Notes under the pieces: model-generated
Database searches by the model: none
What the model was told of the DNA's origin: nothing
Seen by the model: only the letters and a program-made list of their open reading frames with translations
Position numbers and translations under genes: made by a program
DNA from: Pseudomonas sp. Leaf58
GTDB lineage: Bacteria > Pseudomonadota > Gammaproteobacteria > Pseudomonadales > Pseudomonadaceae
DNA: 64,000 nt
Assembly: GCF_003627215.1 (NCBI RefSeq)
Contig: NZ_CP032677.1
Span: forward strand, 2,919,501-2,983,500
Direction: 5' to 3'
In this document: positions 44,827 through 53,300 of the stretch, in pieces
Layout: each line of letters begins with the position of its first letter
How positions within the stretch are numbered: the first letter of the stretch is position 1

Positions 44827-45663
44827 ATGACAACGCGACCGTTCCACCTATTGGAACATGGCGAGAGCGGCCTTACCTCACCTCACATCCCTGGGCAAGG
44901 CAAGGCACCGCTCAATCGCTCGCTGGAGCGCGGGCTAGATATTCTTCGCGCCTTCAGACCCGGCAGCGAACATCTGACCAATGGGGACCTGAGCGAGATC
45001 ACCGGACTATCAAAGTCCACTGTCAGCAGGCTTACACAGACCCTCGTACGCTCTGGTTTCCTGGATTTCGACAGTATTTCCAGGGGCTACAGGCTAGCGC
45101 CTTCGGTACTTGGCATGGCCCACTCCATGTACCACGGCAGCTTTCTGCTTCAAGTCGCTACGCCTCTGATGGCCCAGGTGGCGCGAGACCACCAAGTGAA
45201 TGTTGGCCTAGCCGCAGCGGACGGTGACGAGATGATCTACCTCGAGTCGATACGTTTTAGTAAACGCAAATCTCCGCGAAACGTACTGACCGGCCAGCGG
45301 CAGCCCATGGAAATGACATCCTTGGGTAGAGCCTATCTATCGATCCTGGACGAAGCGCAACGACGGCCTCTGATCGAGCTGTTCAGATCAAGACGATGCG
45401 AAGCCAGGGCTGGACAACTTGCGCTAGAGATCGAGGCCGCGATTGCCGATGTGAAAAACAACGGGTATTGCGTAGCGTCATGGCAGCCTGAAGTCATCGC
45501 CATCGCTACCCCGCTGAGCCACCCGGTGTACACAACTCACGCTCTGAACATCAGCCTATCGACGGTCGAAGCTCAGGAAGGTGTGATCGAACGGTATGCT
45601 CCGATTCTTCTGAGCCTCGCCGATGCCATCCGTGCAATGCTTGCTCGGCCTGAGAATGAGTGA
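44827..45663 (+). CDS. IclR-family transcriptional regulator
   Basis: A 278-aa IclR regulator. The winged helix covers ~residues 30-90 (LNRSLERGLDILRAF, TGLSKSTVSRLTQTLVRSGF) and the effector domain follows (MEMTSLGRAYLSIL, NNGYCVASWQPEVIAIATPL). I prefer the ATG at 44827 (GGGAGAG upstream) to the GTG at 44818. An operator-like palindrome lies within its first codons, indicating autoregulation; a start further downstream at TTG 44851 cannot be excluded. Divergent from the hydratase-ligase genes. IclR proteins commonly control catabolism of aromatic or organic acids. Confidence 0.88.
   Translation: MTTRPFHLLEHGESGLTSPHIPGQGKAPLNRSLERGLDILRAFRPGSEHLTNGDLSEITGLSKSTVSRLTQTLVRSGFLDFDSISRGYRLAPSVLGMAHSMYHGSFLLQVATPLMAQVARDHQVNVGLAAADGDEMIYLESIRFSKRKSPRNVLTGQRQPMEMTSLGRAYLSILDEAQRRPLIELFRSRRCEARAGQLALEIEAAIADVKNNGYCVASWQPEVIAIATPLSHPVYTTHALNISLSTVEAQEGVIERYAPILLSLADAIRAMLARPENE
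44841..44857. promoter_or_regulatory. Candidate IclR operator in the divergent IclR/hydratase region
   Basis: GTTCCACCTATTGGAAC, a perfect 6-bp-arm palindrome, lies 97 bp upstream of the hydratase ATG and just inside the IclR coding start. The same arms and spacing occur at 41825 and, with one change, at 33395. Confidence 0.65.
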
Positions 45664-46093
45664 GAACTCAGGCTCCATTTTCGCGCCATGGCCTATGAGA
45701 CTGTGAAAAGCAGACCTACAGCCGTTATTTCACGCCTGCATCCACGCACCGCGCCCCCAAACCCCGGGCAAAAAAAACGCCTAGCGTACCCGCACGGTAG
45801 CTAAGCGGTGTGTGAAAGAACTGAGCATAAGCCAGACGTCACTACTAAGTATGGGAATTCTGATTTGTCGCTGCACTGGACGCATTTCTGAACCGGGCCG
45901 AAACGCAGCCTGAGAGATTATTTATTATCAAAAAAAATTCAAATGCTTTGTTTTTATAGGATGCAATTCCTGAAAGGCATGGCAAATGTATGCCGCAATG
46001 GTATAGCAAGTCATGGTGTAAAGGTCTTGGCGATCTGCGTTCTAGCTGCTCTATGCTGCTGAGCCCTGTCCCTACAAAAATAATGGTCGCCAG
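45664..46093. other. Intergenic stretch between IclR and MFS genes
   Basis: A 430-bp AT-rich stretch without a supported gene. It contains an A/T-rich tract around 45920-45960 that may hold the MFS promoter, but no element stands out clearly. Confidence 0.5.
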
Positions 46094-47401
46094 ATGCCTA
46101 CCTTGACTGCTTCAATCGCGCGGGAACGAGACCCTGCGGAAATACGGGCTTGTAAAAAAGCAGCGCTACGGCTTGTTCCTCTCTTGGCCCTTGCCTACTT
46201 CTTCAACTATTTGGACCGTACTAACGTAGGGTTCGCCTCTCTTACAATGAATGATGACCTAGGGCTAACTGCGTCGCAGTTTGGTTTCGCAGCAGGAATC
46301 TTCTACTTGGGTTATTGCATATTCGAAGTCCCCAGTAATTTGGCCCTCTACAAGTATGGGGCTCGACGGTGGCTTGCAAGGATCATGATTACGTGGGGGT
46401 TGTTTGCCGCCGCAACCTCTCTGGCACAAGGCCCCACCAGTTATGCGATTATCCGTTTGCTCGCGGGAATTGCTGAAGCAGGATTTTTCCCTGGCGTTAT
46501 CTTCTTCCTTTCGTTGTGGTTCCCCGCTCATTACCGCACCAAGGTTATGGCGTGGTTTCTTTTCGCGATCCCAATGTCGTCCGTTCTTGGCGGCCCCTTG
46601 TCCGCCGCGATGTTGCAAATGGATGGCATCTGGGGCTTTGCTGGCTGGCAGTGGTTACTCGTCCTCCAAGGGCTTCCAGCATGCTTCCTAGGGCTCTTGT
46701 GTTTGCGCTTTTTAGCTGACAAGCCAACTGATGCCGGTTGGTTGACGACAGAAGAAAAAGCAGCTCTACAAGCCGTTTTGGACGCTGAGCATGAATCCAA
46801 AAGCGCACACAGCTTCCGCCAATCGCTTAAAGACCCTCGGGTCTGGTTGCTTGCTGCAATTCTATTCAGCTACATCATCGGCATTTTAGGCATCGGCGTA
46901 TGGCTGCCACAAATTCTGAAGAGTCACAACCTGACTACCATGCAGATCGGATGGATTTCCGCTGCTCCCTACTTGATTGCCAGCGCTGCCATGCTGGTGT
47001 GGGCAAAGGTACTGGCACGTAAAAGACGCTACATCCTTCACTTGGCGCTCACCTGCGGTACCGGGGCTGCCGGCTTTATATTCTCTGTGGTCTATAGCGA
47101 CTTTTTACCCGCTCTATTTGGACTGACCGTTGCTCTTATCGGGTTGTGTTCCGTACGTACCTGCTTCTACAGCATCCCTTCGACCTTTTTGAGTAAGCAA
47201 GCAGCCGCAGGTGGCATTGCATTCATCAATGCAACAGGTAGCTTGGGCGGCTTGGTCGGACCTTACGCTGTCGGCTGGCTCAAAGATGTGACTGGTTCGT
47301 TCAGCGCTGGCTTGATGGGCATGGCGTTCATGCTCTGTTTAGCGACTGTGCTGACGATTGTTCTCAGTTTCCTGGTCAAGTACAAAGCCTTTGAGTCATG
47401 A
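46094..47401 (+). CDS. MFS transporter, anion:cation symporter (ACS) type
   Basis: A 435-aa major facilitator protein with 12 hydrophobic segments. The ACS family signature is clear: YFFNYLDRTNVGFASLTMNDDLGL, split across helix 1, then IFYLGYCIFEVPSNL, and GIAEAGFFPGVIFFLSLWFP. Family members import tartrate, phthalate, glucarate, hydroxyphenylacetate and similar organic anions. It lies next to the IclR gene and lacks a matching operator, so its link to that regulon is only positional. Its GC content is visibly lower than that of the flanking chromosome, consistent with acquisition. Confidence 0.9.
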   Translation: MPTLTASIARERDPAEIRACKKAALRLVPLLALAYFFNYLDRTNVGFASLTMNDDLGLTASQFGFAAGIFYLGYCIFEVPSNLALYKYGARRWLARIMITWGLFAAATSLAQGPTSYAIIRLLAGIAEAGFFPGVIFFLSLWFPAHYRTKVMAWFLFAIPMSSVLGGPLSAAMLQMDGIWGFAGWQWLLVLQGLPACFLGLLCLRFLADKPTDAGWLTTEEKAALQAVLDAEHESKSAHSFRQSLKDPRVWLLAAILFSYIIGILGIGVWLPQILKSHNLTTMQIGWISAAPYLIASAAMLVWAKVLARKRRYILHLALTCGTGAAGFIFSVVYSDFLPALFGLTVALIGLCSVRTCFYSIPSTFLSKQAAAGGIAFINATGSLGGLVGPYAVGWLKDVTGSFSAGLMGMAFMLCLATVLTIVLSFLVKYKAFES

Positions 47402-47582
47402 GATAGCGGGCATCTTCGCTAAATCTCTGTGCGCAAACCAACGCAAATAAAAAAGTAGGGCGCTGTTCGCCTCCACGGTCCAACCGAACGTAGCTGTTTG
47501 CTCTGTAAGACCCTAGATAGGATTAGCATTGGAGGACGGCGGACACTAAAAGATAACTGGTTTCGTCAGCGCGACACGTAGT

Positions 47583-47604
47583 CTGTGGGAGCGGGTTAAC
47601 CCGC
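47583..47604. repeat. Partial P. putida-type REP element
   Basis: CTGTGGGAGCGGGTTAACCCGC matches (from position 47583) the conserved half of the P. putida repetitive extragenic palindrome; its core GCGGGTTAACCCGC is a perfect palindrome. The remaining part of the REP is absent, replaced by the start of the toxin-antitoxin repeat unit two bases later. Confidence 0.6.
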
Positions 47605-47699
47605 TGATCGTGTCCCGGGCAGTGGTGTAACTCATCCTGCGGCGTTGCTGAGCGTCCGCGCCGCCTATGCTCGATCAGCAGGAAACCAAGATTGACCAC

Positions 47700-47717
47700 G
47701 TAAGGATTATTCCTTAC
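47700..47717. promoter_or_regulatory. Toxin-antitoxin operator, copy 1
   Basis: GTAAGGA-TTAT-TCCTTAC is a perfect inverted repeat 30 bp upstream of the antitoxin ATG, placed as expected for autoregulation by an AbrB-fold antitoxin. Copy 2 has the same site. Confidence 0.55.
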
Positions 47718-47747
47718 CATTTATTCAATACATCCGGGAGAACACTC

Positions 47748-48026
47748 ATGCCTGCCATCCACGAAATCGCCACACTGACCTCAAAGGGGCAGGTCACACT
47801 GCCCAAATCCGTTCGCCAGCTACTCGGGCTTGATACCGGTGGCAAGATTGCATTCGACGTACGCGGGGGTGAAATCGTGGTCAGCCGCGTAGAAACCACC
47901 CACGAAGACCCTGCCATCGGTGCGTTCCTGGGTTTGCTGGAGGCTGATATCCGAGGCGGCCGCAACCTCACCACTCTCCGGAAGACTTGGCGCAAACCAT
48001 GCTCGCCAACGCAAACCACCCTGTAA
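47748..48026 (+). CDS. prlF: PrlF-type antitoxin with frameshifted C-terminus, copy 1
   Basis: A 92-aa AbrB/SpoVT-fold antitoxin: residues 1-70 (ATLTSKGQVTLPKSVRQLLG, IAFDVRGGEIVVSRVE) are normal. After GRNLTTL the frame shifts and ends in an unrelated basic tail at 48026. In the adjacent frame the sequence continues PEDLAQTMLANANHPVNLDE and ends at a TGA (48062-48064) overlapping the toxin ATG, which is the normal arrangement. So one base appears to be missing near 47980. The identical change is in copy 2. GGGAG lies 8 nt before the ATG at 47748. Confidence 0.8.
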   Translation: MPAIHEIATLTSKGQVTLPKSVRQLLGLDTGGKIAFDVRGGEIVVSRVETTHEDPAIGAFLGLLEADIRGGRNLTTLRKTWRKPCSPTQTTL

Positions 48027-48063
48027 ACCTGGACGAAGAGATCGACGGTGAGGTCGCGATCTG

Positions 48064-48525
48064 ATGGTGCGACATGGCTGGACACTGTTGTTCCATGAAG
48101 GTGTGACTTTACAGCTACGCAAATTGCAAGAAGCCGCCGCCCGGGCCGAGCAGAACGACCCACACGGTTTTGAAAGCAACGCCAACGTGAAGCTGTTTCG
48201 GGCATTGAGCCATCTGATCATGGAGGCTGTGCCTGCCGACCCGGGCCGTGATGAGTTTCGCCAAGGCAACACGCTGGGCACCTCCTACCGACATTGGCGG
48301 CGGGCAAAGATCGGTAGGCGCTTTCGGCTGTTCTTTCGCTACGACTCAAGATCCAAGGTCATCGTCTATGCATGGGTCAACGACGAAAATACCCTCCGGT
48401 CTGCAGGCAGCAAATCCGGTCCCTACGCCGTATTCGAGAAGACGCTGGGCCGCGGCAACCCTCCTGATGACTGGGATGCGCTGATTACTGCAACGCGTAG
48501 CAACTGGGACGAGCCCAAAGCATAA
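48064..48525 (+). CDS. yhaV: YhaV-type toxin, copy 1
   Basis: A 153-aa ribonuclease toxin of the YhaV family (RelE-like fold), which cleaves mRNA when not held by PrlF. Diagnostic segments are NGW-like HGWTLLFHEG, LGTSYRHWRRAKIGRRFRLFF (basic, presumably RNA-binding) and YAWVNDENTLRSAGSKSGPY. Full length and intact. It starts with ATG at 48064, overlapping the stop of the ancestral antitoxin frame as TGATG. Confidence 0.9.
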   Translation: MVRHGWTLLFHEGVTLQLRKLQEAAARAEQNDPHGFESNANVKLFRALSHLIMEAVPADPGRDEFRQGNTLGTSYRHWRRAKIGRRFRLFFRYDSRSKVIVYAWVNDENTLRSAGSKSGPYAVFEKTLGRGNPPDDWDALITATRSNWDEPKA

Positions 48526-48673
48526 GCTGCGCGACTGGGTGAGGGATTGCACGTTTGACACCGCCCCCCTCGGTGCGGCCACTGTAGTCCACGCGTAGCT
48601 GCTGCAAAAAGGGGTACATCTGGGGGTACAAAATCATTTTTCTATTCATAACTTATTGATTTAAATGAATGGC

Positions 48674-48706
48674 CAAATGTTTTTTGGCGATCCTGACAGT
48701 CTTTAG
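48674..48706 (+). repeat. Duplicate of the mexT 3' end (candidate right attachment core)
   Basis: Encodes QMFFGDPDSL and a stop codon, exactly the MexT C-terminus, with three synonymous differences from 20755-20787. It follows directly on toxin-antitoxin copy 1. A further partial copy (49830-49843) ends copy 2 and is cut by the IS5 fragment. Confidence 0.65.
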
Positions 48707-48854
48707 AGCGGCTCAGAGGCATTCAAAAGCCGCCTTTCAGGAACCGTTCAGCACTAATACCGATCGTGTCCCGGGCAGTGGTGTAACTCATCCTGCGGCG
48801 TTGCTGAACGTCCGCGCCACCCATGCTCGATCAGCAGGAAACCAAGATTGACCA

Positions 48855-48874
48855 GGTAAGGATTATTCCTTACC
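48855..48874. promoter_or_regulatory. Toxin-antitoxin operator, copy 2
   Basis: GGTAAGGA-TTAT-TCCTTACC, a perfect inverted repeat with 8-bp arms, 30 bp upstream of the second antitoxin ATG. Confidence 0.55.
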
Positions 48875-48903
48875 ATTCATTCAATTCATCCGGGAGAACA
48901 CTC

Positions 48904-49182
48904 ATGCCTGCCATCCGGGAAATCGCCACACTGACCTCAAAGGGGCAGGTCACACTGCCCAAATCCGTTCGCCAGCTACTCGGGCTTGATACCGGTGGCA
49001 AGATTGCATTCGACGTACGCGGGGGTGAAATCGTGGTCAGCCGCGTAGAAACCACCCACGAAGACCCTGCCATCGGTGCGTTCCTGGGTTTGCTGGAGGC
49101 TGATATCCGAGGCGGCCGCAACCTCACCACTCTCCGGAAGACTTGGCGCAAACCATGCTCGCCAACGCAAACCACCCTGTAA
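48904..49182 (+). CDS. prlF: PrlF-type antitoxin with frameshifted C-terminus, copy 2
   Basis: Same 92-aa product as copy 1 except for arginine instead of histidine at residue 5. It carries the same apparent one-base loss after GRNLTTL, so the frameshift is older than the duplication, or the frame is used as it stands. The normal continuation frame is open to the toxin start at 49220. Confidence 0.8.
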   Translation: MPAIREIATLTSKGQVTLPKSVRQLLGLDTGGKIAFDVRGGEIVVSRVETTHEDPAIGAFLGLLEADIRGGRNLTTLRKTWRKPCSPTQTTL

Positions 49183-49219
49183 ACCTGGACGAAGAGATCG
49201 ACGGTGAGGTCGCGATCTG

Positions 49220-49681
49220 ATGGTGCGACATGGCTGGACACTGTTGTTCCATGAAGGTGTGACTTTACAGCTACGCAAATTGCAAGAAGCCGCCGCCCGG
49301 GCCGAGCAGAACGACCCACACGGTTTTGAAAGCAACGCCAACGTGAAGCTGTTTCGGGCATTGAGCCATCTGATCATGGAGGCTGTGCCTGCCGACCCGG
49401 GCCGTGATGAGTTTCGCCAAGGCAACACGCTGGGCACCTCCTACCGACATTGGCGGCGGGCAAAGATCGGTAGGCGCTTTCGGCTGTTCTTTCGCTACGA
49501 CTCAAGATCCAAGGTCATCGTCTATGCATGGGTCAACGACGAAAATACCCTCCGGTCTGCAGGCAGCAAATCCGGTCCCTACGCCGTATTCGAGAAGACG
49601 CTGGGCCGCGGCAACCCTCCTGATGACTGGGATGCGCTGATTACTGCAACGCGTAGCAACTGGGACGAGCCCAAAGCATAA
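49220..49681 (+). CDS. yhaV: YhaV-type toxin, copy 2
   Basis: A 153-aa YhaV toxin identical in sequence to copy 1. Two intact toxin genes beside two altered antitoxins imply that the toxins are still neutralised somehow or are weakly expressed. Start overlaps the ancestral antitoxin stop. Confidence 0.9.
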   Translation: MVRHGWTLLFHEGVTLQLRKLQEAAARAEQNDPHGFESNANVKLFRALSHLIMEAVPADPGRDEFRQGNTLGTSYRHWRRAKIGRRFRLFFRYDSRSKVIVYAWVNDENTLRSAGSKSGPYAVFEKTLGRGNPPDDWDALITATRSNWDEPKA

Positions 49682-49843
49682 GCTGCGCGACTGGGTGAGG
49701 GATTGCACGTTTGACACCGCCCCCCTCGGTGCGGCCACTGTAGTCCACGCGTAGTTGCTGCAAAAAGGGGTACATCTGAGGGTACAAAATCACTCTTCTA
49801 TTCATAACTTATTGATTTAAATTAACGGCCAAATGTTCTTCGG

Positions 49844-50134
49844 AGTCGGCGCGCTGAGCGTCAGTCGAGCAAACTGGCGCATCGACGTGATTTCGTAAAG
49901 TGCTTCTTCCATGGACGGGTCACTCAGCGAAAACTAGTTTTGCAGCAGGTGAATACGCAGCATGGTTTCCAGAGGATACGGCTTGCGACCACCACCCGCC
50001 TTTGGGTAGTGCGGTTCATCAACGCCATCAAGCCACTCCACAGTACGACCTGTTTCATCTCGGCCAGGAAACGCTCACGGCGGTTTGCTTGCGCTTACCG
50101 GCGTACTCGAAATCAGAAAAGCTCATCTGACTCA
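49844..50134 (-). pseudogene. IS5-family transposase fragment, decayed
   Basis: The minus strand from ATG 50134 encodes the N-terminus of an IS5-type transposase: MSQMSFSDFEYAGKRKQT, then after frameshifts [35 protein letters not shown], an in-frame TAG where tryptophan is usual, FSLSDPSMEEALYEITSMRQ and FARLTLSAPTP. At least two frameshifts and one nonsense codon are visible. The catalytic DDE domain is missing, cut at the junction with toxin-antitoxin copy 2. It is inactive. Confidence 0.8.
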
Positions 50135-50301
50135 TGGGCAAGGCTTGTTGGGTGGTTGAAAGGAGGGCTATTTCAGCACAAGTCAGACCGGCCTGTGCTG
50201 ACTTGATCGGAGAATCCCTATCCAGGCTTGTGGAATGCCAGACATTAAGCCGGGTGAAGCGCGGGCAGCAAAACGAATCCCACGTTTCACACCTTGTACA
50301 G

Positions 50302-53300
50302 TCAAGTGAAAAGCTGCACATCGCTCGCCGCCAGGCTCGCCACCCCAGCCAAAGTCACCACAGCGACGGAGTTGCCGTTGGTAGCGCCATCAGCATCGTA
50401 ATAAAGCGTCTGGTCGGACTGGTTGAATACCAGGTGAGCACCCATCTGCTCGGTCAGTCCATTGACATTGGCAAGCACTCGCTCGACGGGCTCACCGTTG
50501 AACTGGAACACTCCACTGCTCAGCGAAAGGATGTCTGCGCCATTCGCGAAGCCGATGACAATGTTGCTGCTAGCGGCGTCGGGCGCCGCTGAGAAGCGGA
50601 AGATATCGTCGCCGTTGCCACCGATGAGCTGGTTGAAACCACTGCCACCATCCAGCGTGTCATTGCCGTCATCGCCGGACAGAAAGTCGTTGCCCTCGCC
50701 ACCCTCCAGCAGGTCATCGCCCAGCCCGCCATTGAGCAGGTCATCACCAGCCCCCGCCGACAGGCTGTCATTACCACCGTGTCCATAGAGGACCTGAGTA
50801 CCCGCCCCGGTGCTGAAGCTGTCATCGGTCGCGTCGCCGCCAATGTAGAAGCCGGCCAGCTCGCGCAGATCTTGCCGGCTCCATACGGTGCCGTCGCTAA
50901 AGCGCACTTCCTGCACCCCATACTGGTTGGGGTTGTCGCTGGCCTGGTTGGCCATTATCTGGTTCGACAGGAGCACGGTCCTGCTCGAAGTGAAGCTCAG
51001 GGTGATGTTGCTGACGTCGCCAAAGACCGTGACGCTGGCCGGGCTGAAAGCATCACCCAGCTCAAGCCGATTGACATCGCTCGCCGTCGAGGTGTTCACG
51101 TAATCCGATAGCGTGACATTGCCGCTGCCGTCGAAGCGATAGGTGTCGCTGCCACTGTCACCGATGACGGTGACCGCGAAGGTGTTGGCCAACCCATTGG
51201 CAATTAACAGGTCATCACCCGAGCCACCGGAGGCATAGCTGCTATCGGTGGCGCCTGTGCCGAGGATCAGCGTGTCGTTGCCATTACCCCCCAGCAGCTG
51301 GTTGTAGCCGCTGCCGCCGTCGAGGCTGTCGTTGCCATCTTCGCCGAACAGCACGTCGTTGCCGTCACCGCCATTCAACACATCATCGCCCAGAGCGCCA
51401 TACAACTGATCATCCCCTGCCCCGGCCGTCAAGCTGTCATTACCGCCGTGCCCGTAGAGGAACTGGTTGCCCGCGCCGGTGCTGATCGTGTCATCAACCG
51501 CGTCGGCACCAATGAAGTACCCGGCCAGCTCGCGCAGGTCTTGCCGGCTCCACACGGTGCCGTTGCTAAAGCGCACTTCCTGTACGCCATACTGGTTAGG
51601 GTTGTCGCTGGCCTGGTTAGCCAGCAGCTGGTTCGCCAGGAGCAGGGTTCCGCCAGTGGCGAAACCCAGGGTGATGCTGTTGCCGTCACCGCTGACCGTG
51701 ACGCTGGCCGGGGTAATGCCGGCGGCCAGTTCCAGCCGATTGACATCGCTCGCCGTCGAGGTGTTCACGTAATCCGATAGCGCGACATTGCCGCTGCCGT
51801 CGAAGCGATAGGTGTCGCTGCCACTGTCACCGATGACGGTGACCGCGAAGGTGTTGGCCAACCCATTGGCAATTAACAGGTCATCACCCGAGCCACCGGA
51901 GGCATAGCTGCTATCGGTGGCGCCTGTGCCGAGGATCAGCGTGTCGTTGCCATTACCCCCCAGCAGCTGGTTGTAGCCGCTGCCGCCGTCGAGGCTGTCG
52001 TTGCCATCTTCGCCGAACAGCACGTCGTTGCCGTCACCGCCATTCAACACATCATCGCCCAGAGCGCCATACAACTGATCATCCCCTGCCCCGGCCGTCA
52101 AGCTGTCATTACCGCCGTGCCCGTAGAGGAACTGGTTGCCCGCGCCGGTGCTGATCGTGTCATCAACCGCGTCGGCACCAATGAAGTACCCGGCCAGCTC
52201 GCGCAGGTCTTGCCGGCTCCACACGGTGCCGTTGCTAAAGCGCACTTCCTGTACGCCATACTGGTTAGGGTTGTCGCTGGCCTGGTTAGCCAGCAGCTGG
52301 TTCGCCAGGAGCAGGGTTCCGCCAGTGGCGAAACCCAGGGTGATGCTGTTGCCGTCACCGCTGACCGTGACGCTGGCCGGGGTAATGCCGGCGGCCAGTT
52401 CCAGCCGATTGACATCGCTCGCCGTCGAGGTGTTCACGTAATCCGATAGCGCGACATTGCCGCTGCCGTCGAAGCGATAGGTGTCGCTGCCACTGTCACC
52501 GATGACGGTGACCGCGAAGGTGTTGGCCAACCCATTGGCAATTAACAGGTCATCACCCGAGCCACCGGAGGCATAGCTGCTATCGGTGGCGCCCGTGCCG
52601 AGGATCAGCGTGTCGTTGCCATTGCCCCCCAGCAATTGGTTGTAGCCGCTGCCGCCGTCGAGGCTGTCGTTGCCGTCTTCGCCGAACAGGACATCGTCCC
52701 CCTCCTCGCCGAACACCGTGTCATCGCCCGCCCGAGCCTGGACGACGTCGTTGCCCATCCTGGCGCGAATCAGGTCGGCGCCGTCTGTGCCGAGCAATGG
52801 GTTGTCACTGCCGTCGGTGCCGTCGATGGGGTTGAGCAGTTGCGCAATCCCTGCAGTCGAGCTGCTGGCGACGGACTCCAGGGTATTGCCACCATCGGTG
52901 TAGCTCGCTACTACACGGACCTGCAGGCCGATCAGTACCGTACCCAGCACCAGGCTGGCTGCGGTGGCGCCGGCAAGGTTCTGCCAAGCGGCGCCGTCGG
53001 TCGAGGTCTGCCACTGGTAGCTGACCACGCCCAGGCCGTCGGCGTCGGCCAGGGTATGGCTGGCAGTCAGTGTCTGGCCTTCCAGGGCGATGCCGGACAG
53101 GGTGACGTTGCCGGTCGGGGCATCGTTTACCGGGGCCAGGTTCAAGGTTGCGGCGGTCGAAACCGTAGCGGTGCCATCAGTGATAACCACGGTGAAAGTG
53201 ACCGTGCCGTTGCGGTTGGCTGCGGGGCTGAAGGTCCAAGTGCCGTTGCCATTGTCAGCCACGCTGCCATCGGCCGGGGCCACGCTGACGCTCTGCACGC

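Larger units (their letters stand above)
47606..48686 (+). repeat. 1.08-kb direct repeat with toxin-antitoxin pair, copy 1
   Basis: Begins GATCGTGTCCCGGGC and runs through the antitoxin, toxin and an AT-rich tail to GGCCAAATGTTTTTTGG. The second copy lies 1156 bp further on and differs at only a handful of positions, mostly at the ends. The tail holds twin GGGGTACA repeats (48611-48618, 48623-48630) that resemble integrase arm sites. Confidence 0.9.
48762..49842 (+). repeat. 1.08-kb direct repeat with toxin-antitoxin pair, copy 2
   Basis: Second copy of the unit at 47606-48686, offset 1156 bp. The toxin is identical and the antitoxin differs by one residue. Copies are separated by the mexT tail and 55 bp of other sequence. 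The copy ends where the transposase fragment begins. Confidence 0.9.

Noticed and set aside
48559..48575. CACCG-N7-CGGTG hairpin after the first toxin gene as a terminator
   Set aside because: Only a 5-bp stem with a C-rich loop and no T-tract; too weak to list as a feature.
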